DNA of 17,026 nt from Pseudomonadota bacterium (lineage in GTDB: Bacteria; Pseudomonadota; Alphaproteobacteria; Acetobacterales; Acetobacteraceae). The DNA is taken from assembly GCA_021841985.1 (NCBI GenBank), contig JAKCCP010000214.1, forward strand, positions 1 through 17,026, read 5' to 3'. Shown one piece after another: positions 5,542 to 17,026 of this stretch (within the stretch, counting starts at the first letter, position 1; every line of letters starts with the position of its first letter). The translations under genes and the position numbers were made by a program. Under the pieces are notes generated by a model. That model worked only from the letters and a program-made list of their open reading frames with translations, searched no databases and was not told the DNA's origin.

Positions 5542-7251
5542 ATGAGCCGTCCCGCCCCCGCCGCCGTATGGCTGAAAGCCGAAGCCCGAATAGCGCGCCG
5601 CCTTGCCGCCCCGGTGGCGGGGCTGGGCCTTCTTGATGTCGCGCTGGCGGCCGGCCAGGCGGGCTGTGTCGCGACCATTCTCGCCGGCGTATTTGCTCCC
5701 TATGGCGCGGAAAACCCCAGCGCGGCGCCGGCGATCTGGGCGCTCGCCGGCTTTGTCCTCGTAGCGCTTCTCCGCGCCTTAGCACGGTTGCAGGCGGAGA
5801 CGGCGGCGAGCCGCGCCGGCATCGCCGGGCGACGGCGGTTGCGCGATGGCGTGATGGCGCGCCTGCTGGATGCCGGGCCGGCCGTGTTGCGCCAGCACCA
5901 TTCCGGTGAGCTTGCCAGCGCCGCGATCGACCGCGTCGAGGCGATGGAGGGGTTCTATGCGCGCTGGCTCGCGGCGCGGGCGCTGGCGATCGCCGGGCCG
6001 GCACTGATCGCCGCCATCGCCGCCCTCGTTGATCCACGCGCGGCACTTGGTCTGGTTCTGGCCGGACTGCTGGTGCCGCTCGGCATGGCGCTGGCCGGAA
6101 TCGGCGCGGCGCGCGCCGCGCGCCAGCAATTCCTCGCCATGACCCGGCTGCAGGCACGGTTTCTCGACCGCGTGCGCGGCATCGCCACCATTGTGCTCTA
6201 CGGGCGAAGCGCGGACGAGGCGCGGGGTCTGGCCGCCGCCGCCGATGAATTGCGTCGGCGCACGCTCCGTGTGTTGCGCGTGGCCTTTCTTTCCTCGACC
6301 GCGCTCGATCTCGCCATGGTCGCGGCCCTGGTCGGTTTCGCGCTGCACTATGCCAGCGATCTTACCCTGGGCCGGCTGGCCTCGCCCGGCCGGGCGTTGT
6401 TTTTGCTGCTGCTGGTGCCGGAATTCTTCGCCCCCCTGCGGGCTTTCGCGGCAGCCTACCAGGATCGCCTGCAAGCCCATACCAGCGCCGACGCGCTGGC
6501 CGGCCTGCCGCCATCCGCGCCGCTCGCGCCCGAGGCCCGCCCCCATGAAATCCGCACCATCGCGGCCAGCGGGGTGAGCGTCGCCTTCGAGAACGTCCAT
6601 TTCGCCTGGGACGCGGCGCGCGGCCCGGCCCTCGATGGCGTGAGCTTCCGCGTCGCCGCGGGCGAGACCCTGGTTCTCGTCGGCCCCTCGGGGGCGGGGA
6701 AATCGACCATTATCGAGATGTTGCTCGGCTTCATCCGCCCCGATCAGGGGCGGGTCACGATCAATGGCGCGGATATCGCGAGTATCGTACCCGGCGCGCT
6801 CAACCGGCTGATCGCCTGGATCGGCCAGCGGCCGATGCTGTTCGCCGGCAGCCTCGCCGAAAACATTCGTTTCGCCCGCCCCGAGGCGAGCGAGGCCGAA
6901 ATCGCCGAAGCGGCACGGCTCGCCCGCGTCGATGAATTCGCCGCCCTCCTCCCTGCCGGGCTCGCCACCCCGGTCGGCGAAGGCGGCTATGGCCTCTCCG
7001 GCGGGCAGGCGCAGCGGGTGGCGATCGCCCGGGCCTATCTGCGCAACGCGCCACTGCTGCTGCTCGACGAGCCGACCGCGCATCTCGATCCGGTGACCGA
7101 GGCCGAGGTGCTGGACAGCCTGCGCCGGCTCGCCTTGCGCCGCACGGTGATCGTCGCCAGTCATTCCGCCGCCGCTCACGCGCTTGGCGGCCGCCGGCTC
7201 GATCTGCGGCAGGGGCGGGTGCTGGCGGCCACGGCGCGCGGCGCGGCGTGA
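5542..7251 (+). CDS. cydD: Thiol-exporting ABC transporter subunit CydD
   Basis: CydDC is a heterodimeric inner-membrane ABC transporter that moves cysteine and glutathione to the periplasm and is needed for cytochrome bd and c-type cytochrome assembly. This subunit has 569 residues, near the usual 570-590. The membrane domain (about 20-310) contains several hydrophobic helices. The ATPase domain has Walker A GPSGAGKST (381-389), Q-loop Gln429, signature LSGGQ (485-489), Walker B LLLLDE (505-510) and the H-loop His541. The frame ends in a GTGA overlap with the next ABC half-transporter, the standard cydD-cydC arrangement, which supports the assignment over other ABC exporters. The specific substrate cannot be read from sequence alone. 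No strong ribosome site is visible before the ATG. cydAB is not in the window. Confidence 0.9.
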   Translation: MSRPAPAAVWLKAEARIARRLAAPVAGLGLLDVALAAGQAGCVATILAGVFAPYGAENPSAAPAIWALAGFVLVALLRALARLQAETAASRAGIAGRRRLRDGVMARLLDAGPAVLRQHHSGELASAAIDRVEAMEGFYARWLAARALAIAGPALIAAIAALVDPRAALGLVLAGLLVPLGMALAGIGAARAARQQFLAMTRLQARFLDRVRGIATIVLYGRSADEARGLAAAADELRRRTLRVLRVAFLSSTALDLAMVAALVGFALHYASDLTLGRLASPGRALFLLLLVPEFFAPLRAFAAAYQDRLQAHTSADALAGLPPSAPLAPEARPHEIRTIAASGVSVAFENVHFAWDAARGPALDGVSFRVAAGETLVLVGPSGAGKSTIIEMLLGFIRPDQGRVTINGADIASIVPGALNRLIAWIGQRPMLFAGSLAENIRFARPEASEAEIAEAARLARVDEFAALLPAGLATPVGEGGYGLSGGQAQRVAIARAYLRNAPLLLLDEPTAHLDPVTEAEVLDSLRRLALRRTVIVASHSAAAHALGGRRLDLRQGRVLAATARGAA

Positions 7252-8882
7252 GCGCGCTGCTCCGTATCGGCGCCCTTTGGCGCGGGCGCTGGCCCTCGCT
7301 GACGCTGGGCGCCGCGGTCGCCCTCGCCTCGGCCCTGGTCACGGTGGCGCTGATGGCGGCGGCGGGGAACCGGGTGGCCACCGCGGTTGGCGCGGCCGGG
7401 CTCGCGATGGCCGGGGGCGTGATGCTCCGCTTGCTCGGCGCCGGGCGGGTGGTGCTGCGCTATCTCGAGCGCCTCTTCACCCATGACGCGACGTTTCGTG
7501 CCCTTGGCGATCTCCGGGTGTGGTTTTTCCGCGGCCTTGCGGTGCGCGCGGCCGGTGGGCTCGGGTTCCGGCGCGCCGGCGACATGCTGGCGCGGCTGGT
7601 CAATGACATCGAGGCGCTGGATGCGCTTTATTTGCGCATTTTCATCCCCCTTCTCGGCGCTCTCGTGCTGCTGCCGCTCCTGGTGATCGTCATCGGACGC
7701 CGAAGCTTGGTGCTTGCCGCAATCGAGGCGGGATTTTTCCTGAGCGCGGCGCTGCTGCTGCCGTGGTGGACGGCGCGCGGCGCGTTGCGGGGGGGCGTGC
7801 GGCAGGCCGAGGCGATGGCGGGGCTCAGGGTCGCCGCGCTCGATGCCTTGAGCGGCATTCGTGAGGTGCGCGCGTTTGGCGCCGAGGGCCGCATGCTGGC
7901 CCTGGTACAGGCGCGCCAGGCGCGGCTTTTCGCCGCCCAGCACGCCCAGGCGCTGCGCCTCGCCTACGCGGGCGCGGGGGCGTTCCTGGCGGCGGCGGCG
8001 GCGCTGTTCGCCGTGCTTCTCGCCACCCCTCTGCTCGGCGTGGCGAGCGTGCTCATTCTGTTCCTGACCATGGCCGCCTTCGAGGCGATCGCCGGCCTGC
8101 CGCGCGCCGGCGCCCTGGCCGGCCACGCCGCCGCGGCGGCCGCGCGGGTGCTGGGCGCCGCCGAGGCGGTGCCGGCGCTCGCCGATCCGATCAGCCCGGC
8201 CGCGCCGCCACGCGGCCACGCGCTGCGTTTCGAGGCGATCACCTTCGGCTGGCAGCCCGATCGCCCGGCGGTGTTCGAGGGGCTGACGCTCGACGTGCCC
8301 GAGGGTGCGCATGTCGCCGTGCTCGGGCCTTCGGGGGCGGGCAAATCGACGCTCGCGGCGCTCGCTCTGAAAGTGGCCGCGCCCCAAGCCGGCCGCGTGC
8401 TGTTGGGCGGCGTCGATATCGCGACGCTGGCGGCGGGCGAGCTGCGTCAGCGCATCGGCTGGCTCGGCCAGACGACGCATCTCTTTGATGACACCATCCG
8501 CGCCAATCTGCTGCTCGCCCGCCCCGCCGCGGACGAGGCGGCGCTGTGGGCGGCGCTGGACGCGGCGCGCATCGCCGAGACGGTGCGCGCCCTGCCCGAT
8601 CGGCTCGATACCTGGGTGGGCGAGGGCGGGACGCGGTTTTCCGGCGGGCAGGGCAGGCGGCTCGCGCTGGCCCGCGCCTTGCTCTCGCCGGCGCCGCTGC
8701 TCATCCTCGATGAGCCCTGCGCCGGGCTCGACGCCGCGACCGAGCGCGCCTTCCTCGCCACCCTGAACGACGCCGCTGCGGGCCGCAGCGTGCTGCTGAT
8801 CACCCATCGCCTGACCGGCGTCGAACGGCTCGACCGCATCTGGCGCCTCTCCGGCGGCAAGGCGGTCGCGGCGGCCGGCTGA
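7248..8882 (+). CDS. cydC: Thiol-exporting ABC transporter subunit CydC
   Basis: This is the partner subunit of CydD in the cysteine/glutathione exporter. It has 544 residues with a GTG start overlapping the cydD TGA by four bases, so it is translationally coupled. The membrane domain spans about 15-285; the family-typical RYLERLFTHDATFRALGDLRVW segment starts near 71, and the intracellular coupling region RAGDMLARLVNDIEALDALYLR is at 109-130. The ATPase domain shows Walker A GPSGAGKST (360-368), Q-loop Gln408, signature FSGGQ (464-468) with Phe in place of Leu, Walker B LLILDE (484-489) and H-loop His520. The arginine- and glutamate-rich first cytoplasmic segment is characteristic of CydC. 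No terminator was seen downstream. Confidence 0.92.
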   Translation: MSALLRIGALWRGRWPSLTLGAAVALASALVTVALMAAAGNRVATAVGAAGLAMAGGVMLRLLGAGRVVLRYLERLFTHDATFRALGDLRVWFFRGLAVRAAGGLGFRRAGDMLARLVNDIEALDALYLRIFIPLLGALVLLPLLVIVIGRRSLVLAAIEAGFFLSAALLLPWWTARGALRGGVRQAEAMAGLRVAALDALSGIREVRAFGAEGRMLALVQARQARLFAAQHAQALRLAYAGAGAFLAAAAALFAVLLATPLLGVASVLILFLTMAAFEAIAGLPRAGALAGHAAAAAARVLGAAEAVPALADPISPAAPPRGHALRFEAITFGWQPDRPAVFEGLTLDVPEGAHVAVLGPSGAGKSTLAALALKVAAPQAGRVLLGGVDIATLAAGELRQRIGWLGQTTHLFDDTIRANLLLARPAADEAALWAALDAARIAETVRALPDRLDTWVGEGGTRFSGGQGRRLALARALLSPAPLLILDEPCAGLDAATERAFLATLNDAAAGRSVLLITHRLTGVERLDRIWRLSGGKAVAAAG

Positions 8883-8910
8883 GAGACGTCCGGCGTTTCC
8901 GCAGGGCCGC

Positions 8911-8939
8911 TTTCCTGAGCAAGGCGCTGTTGCTATACC
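8911..8939 (+). promoter_or_regulatory. Candidate dnaN promoter with extended -10
   Basis: TGCTATACC (8931-8939) fits an extended -10 element (TGnTATA), with a weak TTTCCT 17 bases upstream (8911-8916). It sits in the 169-base gap between cydC and dnaN, about 110 bases before the dnaN ATG. No DnaA box of the TTATCCACA type was seen nearby. Confidence 0.35.
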
Positions 8940-8976
8940 CGCCTTCCGGCGAATAGTGGGGGAGGAGCGGGCCTCG

Positions 8977-9000
8977 GCGTCGGGCGCGTCGGGCGCATCG
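8977..9000 (+). repeat. Short tandem repeat upstream of dnaN
   Basis: GCGTCGGGC occurs twice in direct tandem (8977-8985 and 8986-8994), followed by a partly matching third unit to 9000. It lies in the leader between the candidate promoter and the dnaN start codon. It has no known role and may be a chance feature of GC-rich DNA. Confidence 0.4.
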
Positions 9001-9051
9001 AACATGGCCTCCGGGTACCGCGAGCGGAGTGGCCGAGTAGGGATAGAGACG

Positions 9052-10168
9052 ATGAAGTTCAAGGCCGATCGAGCCACTCTGCTGAAGGCCCTGGCCCATG
9101 TGCAGAGCGTGGTCGAGAAACGCAACACCTTGCCGATCCTCGCCAATATCCTGATCAATGCGCGCGACGGACGGCTTGCGCTCACCGCCACCGACATGGA
9201 AATCGCGGTGGTGCAGGAGGCGGCGGCGAATGTCAGCCAGGAAGGCGCGACCACGGCGCCGGCGGCGACGCTCTACGAGATCGTGCGCAAGCTCCCCGAG
9301 GGCGTCGAGGTCGAGTTCGAGCATGGCGGCGGCGACGCGGCGCTGGTGCTGCGCGCCGGCCGTTTCGCCACCAGCCTGAACGCGCTGCCGGTCGATGATT
9401 TCCCGGTGATGACCGCGGGCAGCCTGCCGCACCGTTTCAGCCTGCCGGCCCGCGTGCTGCGCGGCATGATCGACCGCACCCGGTTCGCCATCAGCACCGA
9501 GGAAACCCGCTACTATCTCAACGGCATCTATCTGCACGCGACCGAGAGCGAGGGCACGCCGGTGCTGCGCGCGGTGGCGACCGATGGCCATCGCTTGGCC
9601 CGCGTCGAGGAGCGGCTGCCCGAGGGGGCGTCCGGCATGCCCGGCGTGATCGTGCCGCGCAAGACCATCGCCGAATTGCGCAAATTGCTCGAGGAAACCA
9701 GCGACGAGGTGGAAATCGCGCTTTCCGATACCCGCATCCAGTTCAGCCTTGGGCCGGTGACGCTGACCAGCAAGCTCATCGACGGCACATTTCCCGAATA
9801 CGAGCGCGTCATCCCGCGCGGCAACGACAAGATTCTGCGCGTCGCGAAAAAGGATTTCGCCGAGGCGGTGGGCCGGGTCGCGGCGATTTCGCTGGAGCGG
9901 GCACGCCCCGTGAAGCTGTCGCTGGCGCGCGATCTCCTGGTGCTCTCGGCGGCCAGCCCCGAGCACGGCACCGCGACCGAGGAGCTTGATGGGGCGCGGG
10001 TGCATTACGATTCGGGGCCGCTCGAAATCGGCTTTCAGGCGCGCTATATCACCGACATCACCGATCAGATCGAGGGCGAGGTGGAGTTTCTGCTCGCCGA
10101 TGGTGGCGCGCCGACCGTGGTGCGCGATGCCGGCGACATGAGCGCGCTCTACGTGCTGATGCCGATGC

Positions 10169-10176
<8 letters not shown>
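9052..10176 (+). CDS. dnaN: DNA polymerase III beta subunit (sliding clamp)
   Basis: DnaN forms a ring dimer that holds DNA polymerase III and other proteins on DNA. The 374 residues agree with the family (366 in E. coli). I chose the ATG at 9052 because the product begins MKFKADRATLLKALAHV, the conserved start; the frame is open further upstream to a GTG at 8956, but that extension is low-complexity. Family motifs include EKRNTLPILANILI (21-34), DMEIAVVQE (44-52), DGRLALTATDMEI, the FAISTEETRYYLNGIYLH segment (about 144-161), ATDGHRLARVE, and the C-terminal YVLMPMRV, matching the conserved MPM-R-hydrophobic end. The ribosome site is weak. The end overlaps the recF GTG by eight bases, so the two genes are coupled, as in most bacteria with dnaN-recF. 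Confidence 0.97.
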
Positions 10177-13890
<3,714 letters not shown>

Positions 13891-13901
13891 GAAACCCCGC
13901 C

Positions 13902-14876
13902 ATGCCACGAACGATGCTGTTCCTGACTTTATTTCTGCTCGGCGCGGCGGCGGCGCGGGCCCAGGGACTGGCCTTCGTGATCGATTCCGCGGGGGCTGCG
14001 GTCAGCGTTGTCGATGTCGGAAGCGAGCGCGAAATCCGCCGCATTCCGGTCCTGCGCGAGCCGCACCACATGGCGCTCACGCCGGACCATCGTTTTCTCC
14101 TCATCGGCGATACCACCGGCAACGAATTGCTTTTTCTTGATCCGCGAACCGGGGAAATCCTGCGCCGCCTCACCGTCAGCGATCCCTATCAGTTGCAGTT
14201 CAGCCCGGACGGCAAATGGCTTGTGGTCAATGGCTTGGCACGCAACCAGGTCGACATTTTTGATGCCAAGGACTACCATCTCGTGCATCGCGTCGCGCTG
14301 AAATCGATGCCGAGCCATCTCAATTTTTCGCCCGATTCAAGCACCGTCTATATCACCCTACAGGGCACCGACCGGCTCGCCGCGATCGCGCTTGGCAGCG
14401 GCGCGGTGCTGTGGAACACGGAAGTGGGCGAAACGCCGGCCGCCGTGCTCTGGCATCAGGGCCGGTTGCTGGTCGCGGTGATGGGCGGCAACGGCATCAG
14501 CGTCGTCGATCCGGCGACCGGGGTGGTGCGCGCGCGCATCCCGACCGGGCGCGGGGCGCATAATCTCTTTCTCTCGCCCGATGGCAAGGTGATCTATGTC
14601 ACCAACCGCGTCGATGGCACGCTCGCGGTGCTGGATGCGCAAAGCCTGAAAGTCACGCGCGAGATCCGCGTCTCGGGCGGCCCTGATGATCTCGATTTCG
14701 GCCCCGATGGGCGGCTCTGGATCTCTCGCCGTTTCGCCCATAGTGTGGCCGTGCTCGATCCCGTGAGCGGGCATTATGACGTGATCGAGGTCGGCCGCTC
14801 GCCGCACGGCATCTGGCTCAACACCCATGACCATCTGCCGCGCGCGCTCGCCGGCACGGCGCCGCCGCATTCATGA
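13902..14876 (+). CDS. Secreted YVTN-type beta-propeller protein
   Basis: The protein has 324 residues with a signal peptide at 1-20 (hydrophobic LFLTLFLLGAAAA, probable cleavage after ARA). The mature part is made of repeats of about 41 residues of the YVTN/NHL-like seven-bladed propeller kind, shown by strands such as VIYVTNRVDGTLAVLDA (about 229-245), WLVVNGLARNQVDIFDA, FLLIGDTTGNELLFLDP and LHFSPD/LQFSPDG-type turns. Such proteins occur in the periplasm as scaffolds or in quinohaem and dehydrogenase systems, but no cofactor-binding residues are visible, so the function is unknown. Its ATG is 11 bases after the gyrB stop, with AGGAA eight bases upstream. The stop overlaps the next start as ATGA, which suggests it works with the membrane enzyme that follows. 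An internal ATG at codon 5 is possible. Confidence 0.85.
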   Translation: MPRTMLFLTLFLLGAAAARAQGLAFVIDSAGAAVSVVDVGSEREIRRIPVLREPHHMALTPDHRFLLIGDTTGNELLFLDPRTGEILRRLTVSDPYQLQFSPDGKWLVVNGLARNQVDIFDAKDYHLVHRVALKSMPSHLNFSPDSSTVYITLQGTDRLAAIALGSGAVLWNTEVGETPAAVLWHQGRLLVAVMGGNGISVVDPATGVVRARIPTGRGAHNLFLSPDGKVIYVTNRVDGTLAVLDAQSLKVTREIRVSGGPDDLDFGPDGRLWISRRFAHSVAVLDPVSGHYDVIEVGRSPHGIWLNTHDHLPRALAGTAPPHS

Positions 14877-15817
14877 GCGATCCGTTCGACACTCTGGCGG
14901 GCTGGCTCTCCGAGCATCTGCTGATCCCGCTGCTCTGGCAGGTCGGGCTGATGCGCTGGGAGGATCTGGCCTATGGCTGGGCGCTGTTCGCGACCTACGG
15001 CGCCATGCAGGTCGCGCTGATGTATGCGATCTGCCTGCCGCTCGAGCGGTTTTTTCCCATCGAGCGTTGGCCTGATCACCGCGTCGAGCTGACTGACATG
15101 TTCTACACCGTGCTGGCCCGTGTCGGCCTGCTGCCGCTGGTCACTTTCGTGCTGTTTTTCCGCGTCCAGGTGGCATTTTCCGGCTGGCTCACCGATCACG
15201 GCTACGTGCCCCCGACGCTGGAGCGCGCCATCCCCGGCCTGCTCGGCCACCCCATCCTCACCTTTCTCGCCTATGCGCTGATCCTCGATTTCGCCGATTA
15301 CTGGCGCCATCGCCTCTCGCATCGCTTCCGCTGGTGGTATGCGCTGCACGCCCTGCATCACGCGCAGCGGCAGATGACGTTCTGGTCCGATGACCGCAAC
15401 CACCTGCTCGACGATCTCATCGCCGCCTTGTGGTTCGGCGTGATCGCGCTCGGCGTCGGCGTGCCGCCGCTACAATTCCCGCTCCTCGTTCTGGTGTTGC
15501 GGTTTCTTGAAAGCCTCTCGCACGCCAACACGAGGCTTTCCTTCGGCTGGCTCGGTGAGCGGCTGCTGATTTCGCCGCGCTTTCACCGCGTCCATCACGC
15601 GGCGCGCGCGGCGGGCAAGCAGAGCTGCAACTACGGCGCGGTGTTTCCCTATTGGGATATGCTGTTCGGCACGGCGGATTTCACCACGCAATACGCCCCG
15701 ACCGGCGATCCGCGCGCCCCCGAGGCGCTGGCCTCGGGCGGCTATCTCGCGCAACAATGGGCGGGGCTACAGGGTTTCATCCAGGCGCTGGCGCCACCGC
15801 GGAGGCATCTCTCATGA
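14873..15817 (+). CDS. Sterol desaturase / fatty-acid hydroxylase family membrane enzyme
   Basis: Members of this superfamily are di-iron, O2-dependent membrane oxygenases acting on lipids such as fatty acyl chains, sterols, hopanoids or ornithine lipids. The protein has 314 residues with about four or five membrane segments (for example 33-52, 80-100, 125-140, 183-210). All histidine clusters are present: HRLSH (146-150), HALHH (159-163), Asn-His177 and His217 nearby, and HRVHH (238-242). NYGAVFPYWDMLFGT (253-267) is the usual last motif. The active site appears complete. The substrate cannot be told; a lipid A, ornithine lipid or hopanoid modifier is inference. Start and stop both overlap neighbours by four bases (ATGA), linking it to the propeller gene before and the lipoprotein after. 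No regulatory site is seen. Confidence 0.9.
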   Translation: MSDPFDTLAGWLSEHLLIPLLWQVGLMRWEDLAYGWALFATYGAMQVALMYAICLPLERFFPIERWPDHRVELTDMFYTVLARVGLLPLVTFVLFFRVQVAFSGWLTDHGYVPPTLERAIPGLLGHPILTFLAYALILDFADYWRHRLSHRFRWWYALHALHHAQRQMTFWSDDRNHLLDDLIAALWFGVIALGVGVPPLQFPLLVLVLRFLESLSHANTRLSFGWLGERLLISPRFHRVHHAARAAGKQSCNYGAVFPYWDMLFGTADFTTQYAPTGDPRAPEALASGGYLAQQWAGLQGFIQALAPPRRHLS

Positions 15818-16194
15818 GCGATTTTCGGCGCGGCGGGCTTTTCGCGGTTTTCGCGGTCTTGGCGCTCGCTGGCTGCACCGGGCCCGAGCAAAATGTGCGC
15901 TATGCCTGCTCGCACGGCATGATCCTCAACGTCACCTACGAGGAGGGCGCGGAGCGGGCAAGGATCGGCGACACGATCGGCCAGGTGCGGGTGCTGCCCG
16001 AGATTTCGAGCGATGCCACCGGCACGGTCTATCGCGATGCCTCCGTCACCTTCATCCGCAGCGGCAACACCGCGACCTATGCCGCCAACGACAGCAGCCA
16101 TCAAACCGAAACCTGCGTTGCGCGAACTTCCGTGCCTATGTCGCCAGCCACGCCGGCACCGGCAGGTTCTTCGAACGCAGGAAATCCGGGTTGA
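15814..16194 (+). CDS. Small MliC-like lipoprotein
   Basis: The protein has 126 residues with a lipoprotein signal: basic start, hydrophobic FAVFAVLALAGC and a lipobox LAGC, lipidation at Cys21. The mature domain is like MliC (membrane-bound inhibitor of c-type lysozyme): RYACSHGMILNVTY, an ARIGDTIGQVRVLPE stretch, SGNTATYA and a second cysteine, TETCVAR. Cys32 and Cys101 could form the family disulfide. MliC protects peptidoglycan from host lysozyme, but the match is by eye, and the conserved SG-x-Y core is only loosely kept. GGAGG precedes the ATG by eight bases and the start overlaps the desaturase stop. The last 20 or so residues are Pro/Ala/Ser-rich and overlap the convergent cysteine synthase gene by 59 bases, so a run-on end is possible. 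An earlier start at 15652 in the same frame is inside the desaturase gene and not credible. Confidence 0.75.
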   Translation: MSDFRRGGLFAVFAVLALAGCTGPEQNVRYACSHGMILNVTYEEGAERARIGDTIGQVRVLPEISSDATGTVYRDASVTFIRSGNTATYAANDSSHQTETCVARTSVPMSPATPAPAGSSNAGNPG

Positions 16195-17026
16195 ACAGTT
16201 TCGACTGATAGCGCGCCCCGCCATCGCAAAGAATGGTGACGACGGTGTGGCCGGGGCCGAGATCGCGGGCGACGCGCATGGCCGCGGCGATATTGATCCC
16301 CGCCGAGCCGCCGACGGAGAGCCCCTCCTCGATCAGCAGCGCGAAAATCGTCTCCAGCGCCTCTCGATCGGGAATGCGCACGGCATCATCGATCGGCGCC
16401 CCCTCGAGATTGGCCGGCACACGGGACTGGCCGATACCCTCGGTGATGGAACTCCCCGAAACCGAGAGATCGTTCGACTTCACCCAGCCATAGAGCCCGC
16501 TCCCTTCGGGGTCGGCAAGCACGATGCGCACACCTGGCTTGCGCGCCTTGAGCGCCAGAGCGACGCCGGCGAGCGTGCCGCCGGTGCCGCAGGCGCAGGT
16601 GAAGGCGTCGATCCGTCCCGCCGTCTGCTCCCAGATCTCGCGCCCGGTGGTCGCGCGATGGCCCTCGCGATTGGCGAGATTGTCGAACTGATTGGCCCAG
16701 ACGCCGCCCAATTCTTCCGCGAGGCGGCGCGAGACATGCACGTAGTTGCCGGGATCGCGATAGGGCTTGGCCGCGACGAGCCGGAGATCGGCGCCGATCA
16801 TGCGAAGAAAATCGATTTTTTCCTGGCTTTGCGTCTCGGGCATGACGATCACCGCGCGATAGCCCCGCGACTGGCCGACGAGGGCGATGCCGATACCGGT
16901 ATTGCCCGCCGTGCCCTCGACGATGACGCCGCCGGGTTTGAGCGTGCCCCGCCGCTCAGCGTCCGTGATGATCGCCAGCGCCGCGCGGTCCTTGACCGAG
17001 CCACCGGGGTTCATGAACTCCGCCTT
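16136..17026 (-). CDS. cysK: Cysteine synthase A, PLP-dependent (5' end beyond window)
   Basis: O-acetylserine sulfhydrylase makes cysteine from O-acetylserine and sulfide. The visible 296 residues lack about 40 at the N-terminus, since the frame is open to the right edge and reads KAEFMNPGGSVKDR, the normal fold-type II start of the active-site region. The PLP lysine is Lys12 of the visible part (SVKDR). GTAGNTG is the substrate loop, with Ala where E. coli CysK has Ser, and CGTGGTLAG binds the PLP phosphate. GSSITEGIGQSRVPANL, GAPIDDAVRIPD and the end YQSKLFNPDFLRSKNLPVP match the longer (about 330-residue) bacterial subfamily of cysteine synthase A; cystathionine beta-synthase is the main alternative but lacks support, since no CBS pair follows. 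The stop TAG overlaps the opposing lipoprotein gene. Confidence 0.93.
   Translation of the reverse strand, partial: KAEFMNPGGSVKDRAALAIITDAERRGTLKPGGVIVEGTAGNTGIGIALVGQSRGYRAVIVMPETQSQEKIDFLRMIGADLRLVAAKPYRDPGNYVHVSRRLAEELGGVWANQFDNLANREGHRATTGREIWEQTAGRIDAFTCACGTGGTLAGVALALKARKPGVRIVLADPEGSGLYGWVKSNDLSVSGSSITEGIGQSRVPANLEGAPIDDAVRIPDREALETIFALLIEEGLSVGGSAGINIAAAMRVARDLGPGHTVVTILCDGGARYQSKLFNPDFLRSKNLPVPAWLAT

Noticed and set aside
9022..9044. A tRNA-like string (GGAGTGGCCGAGTAGGG) before dnaN
   Set aside because: It recalls the start of a serine or leucine tRNA D-arm, but no anticodon arm, T-arm or acceptor partner follows before the dnaN ATG.
7176..9254. A 692-codon open frame on the minus strand through cydC
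   Set aside because: It is antisense to an unmistakable ABC transporter gene and the translation is Arg/Gly/Ala-rich low complexity. Such frames are common opposite GC-rich genes.

Overview
This window is GC-rich, densely coding chromosomal DNA from an alphaproteobacterium. The RpoH, GyrB and DnaN proteins, the DUF6476-like small membrane protein next to rluD, and the dnaN-recF-gyrB order all fit that class. The Acetobacteraceae/Rhodospirillales side is my best guess, made from memory of similar proteins and not from a search. Nearly all of it is core genome: I see no insertion sequence, phage gene, CRISPR array, rRNA or complete tRNA.

Layout. Positions 1-783 hold the last codons of an upstream gene and fliP, a flagellar export-gate protein, on the plus strand. 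Positions 895-3168 are on the minus strand. Read in the direction of transcription they are a DUF6476-like single-pass membrane protein, a doubtful 98-codon ORF, a CbpA-type DnaJ co-chaperone, a CbpM-like modulator and a zinc-binding thioredoxin (TrxC type). The last three abut or overlap and look like one protein-quality and thiol-redox operon. Divergently, from 3201, come rluD (23S rRNA pseudouridine synthase) and rpoH (heat-shock sigma-32). RpoH is the factor expected to control chaperones such as the DnaJ operon, although I found no convincing sigma-32 promoter there.

Positions 5542-8882 hold cydD and cydC, the two halves of the thiol-exporting ABC transporter needed for cytochrome bd assembly; no cydAB is present in the window. 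Positions 9052-13890 hold dnaN-recF-gyrB, the replication and repair cluster usually found beside dnaA; dnaA itself is absent here. From 13902 to 16194, on the same strand and tightly spaced, are a secreted YVTN-type beta-propeller protein, a membrane sterol-desaturase/fatty-acid-hydroxylase family enzyme and a small MliC-like lipoprotein. They form a small envelope-related gene group with start/stop overlaps. A convergent cysteine synthase gene (16136-17026) runs off the right edge and overlaps the lipoprotein gene tail to tail.

Points worth a second look are the rpoH upstream region (a promoter-like sequence inside the run-on tail of rluD, and a perfect 9-bp hairpin followed by five T), C-terminal run-ons in rluD and recF and a tail on the lipoprotein that overlaps cysK, the dnaJ-cbpM-trxC operon, and the uncharacterised propeller/desaturase/lipoprotein group. 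I did not find clear evidence of a previously undescribed system.
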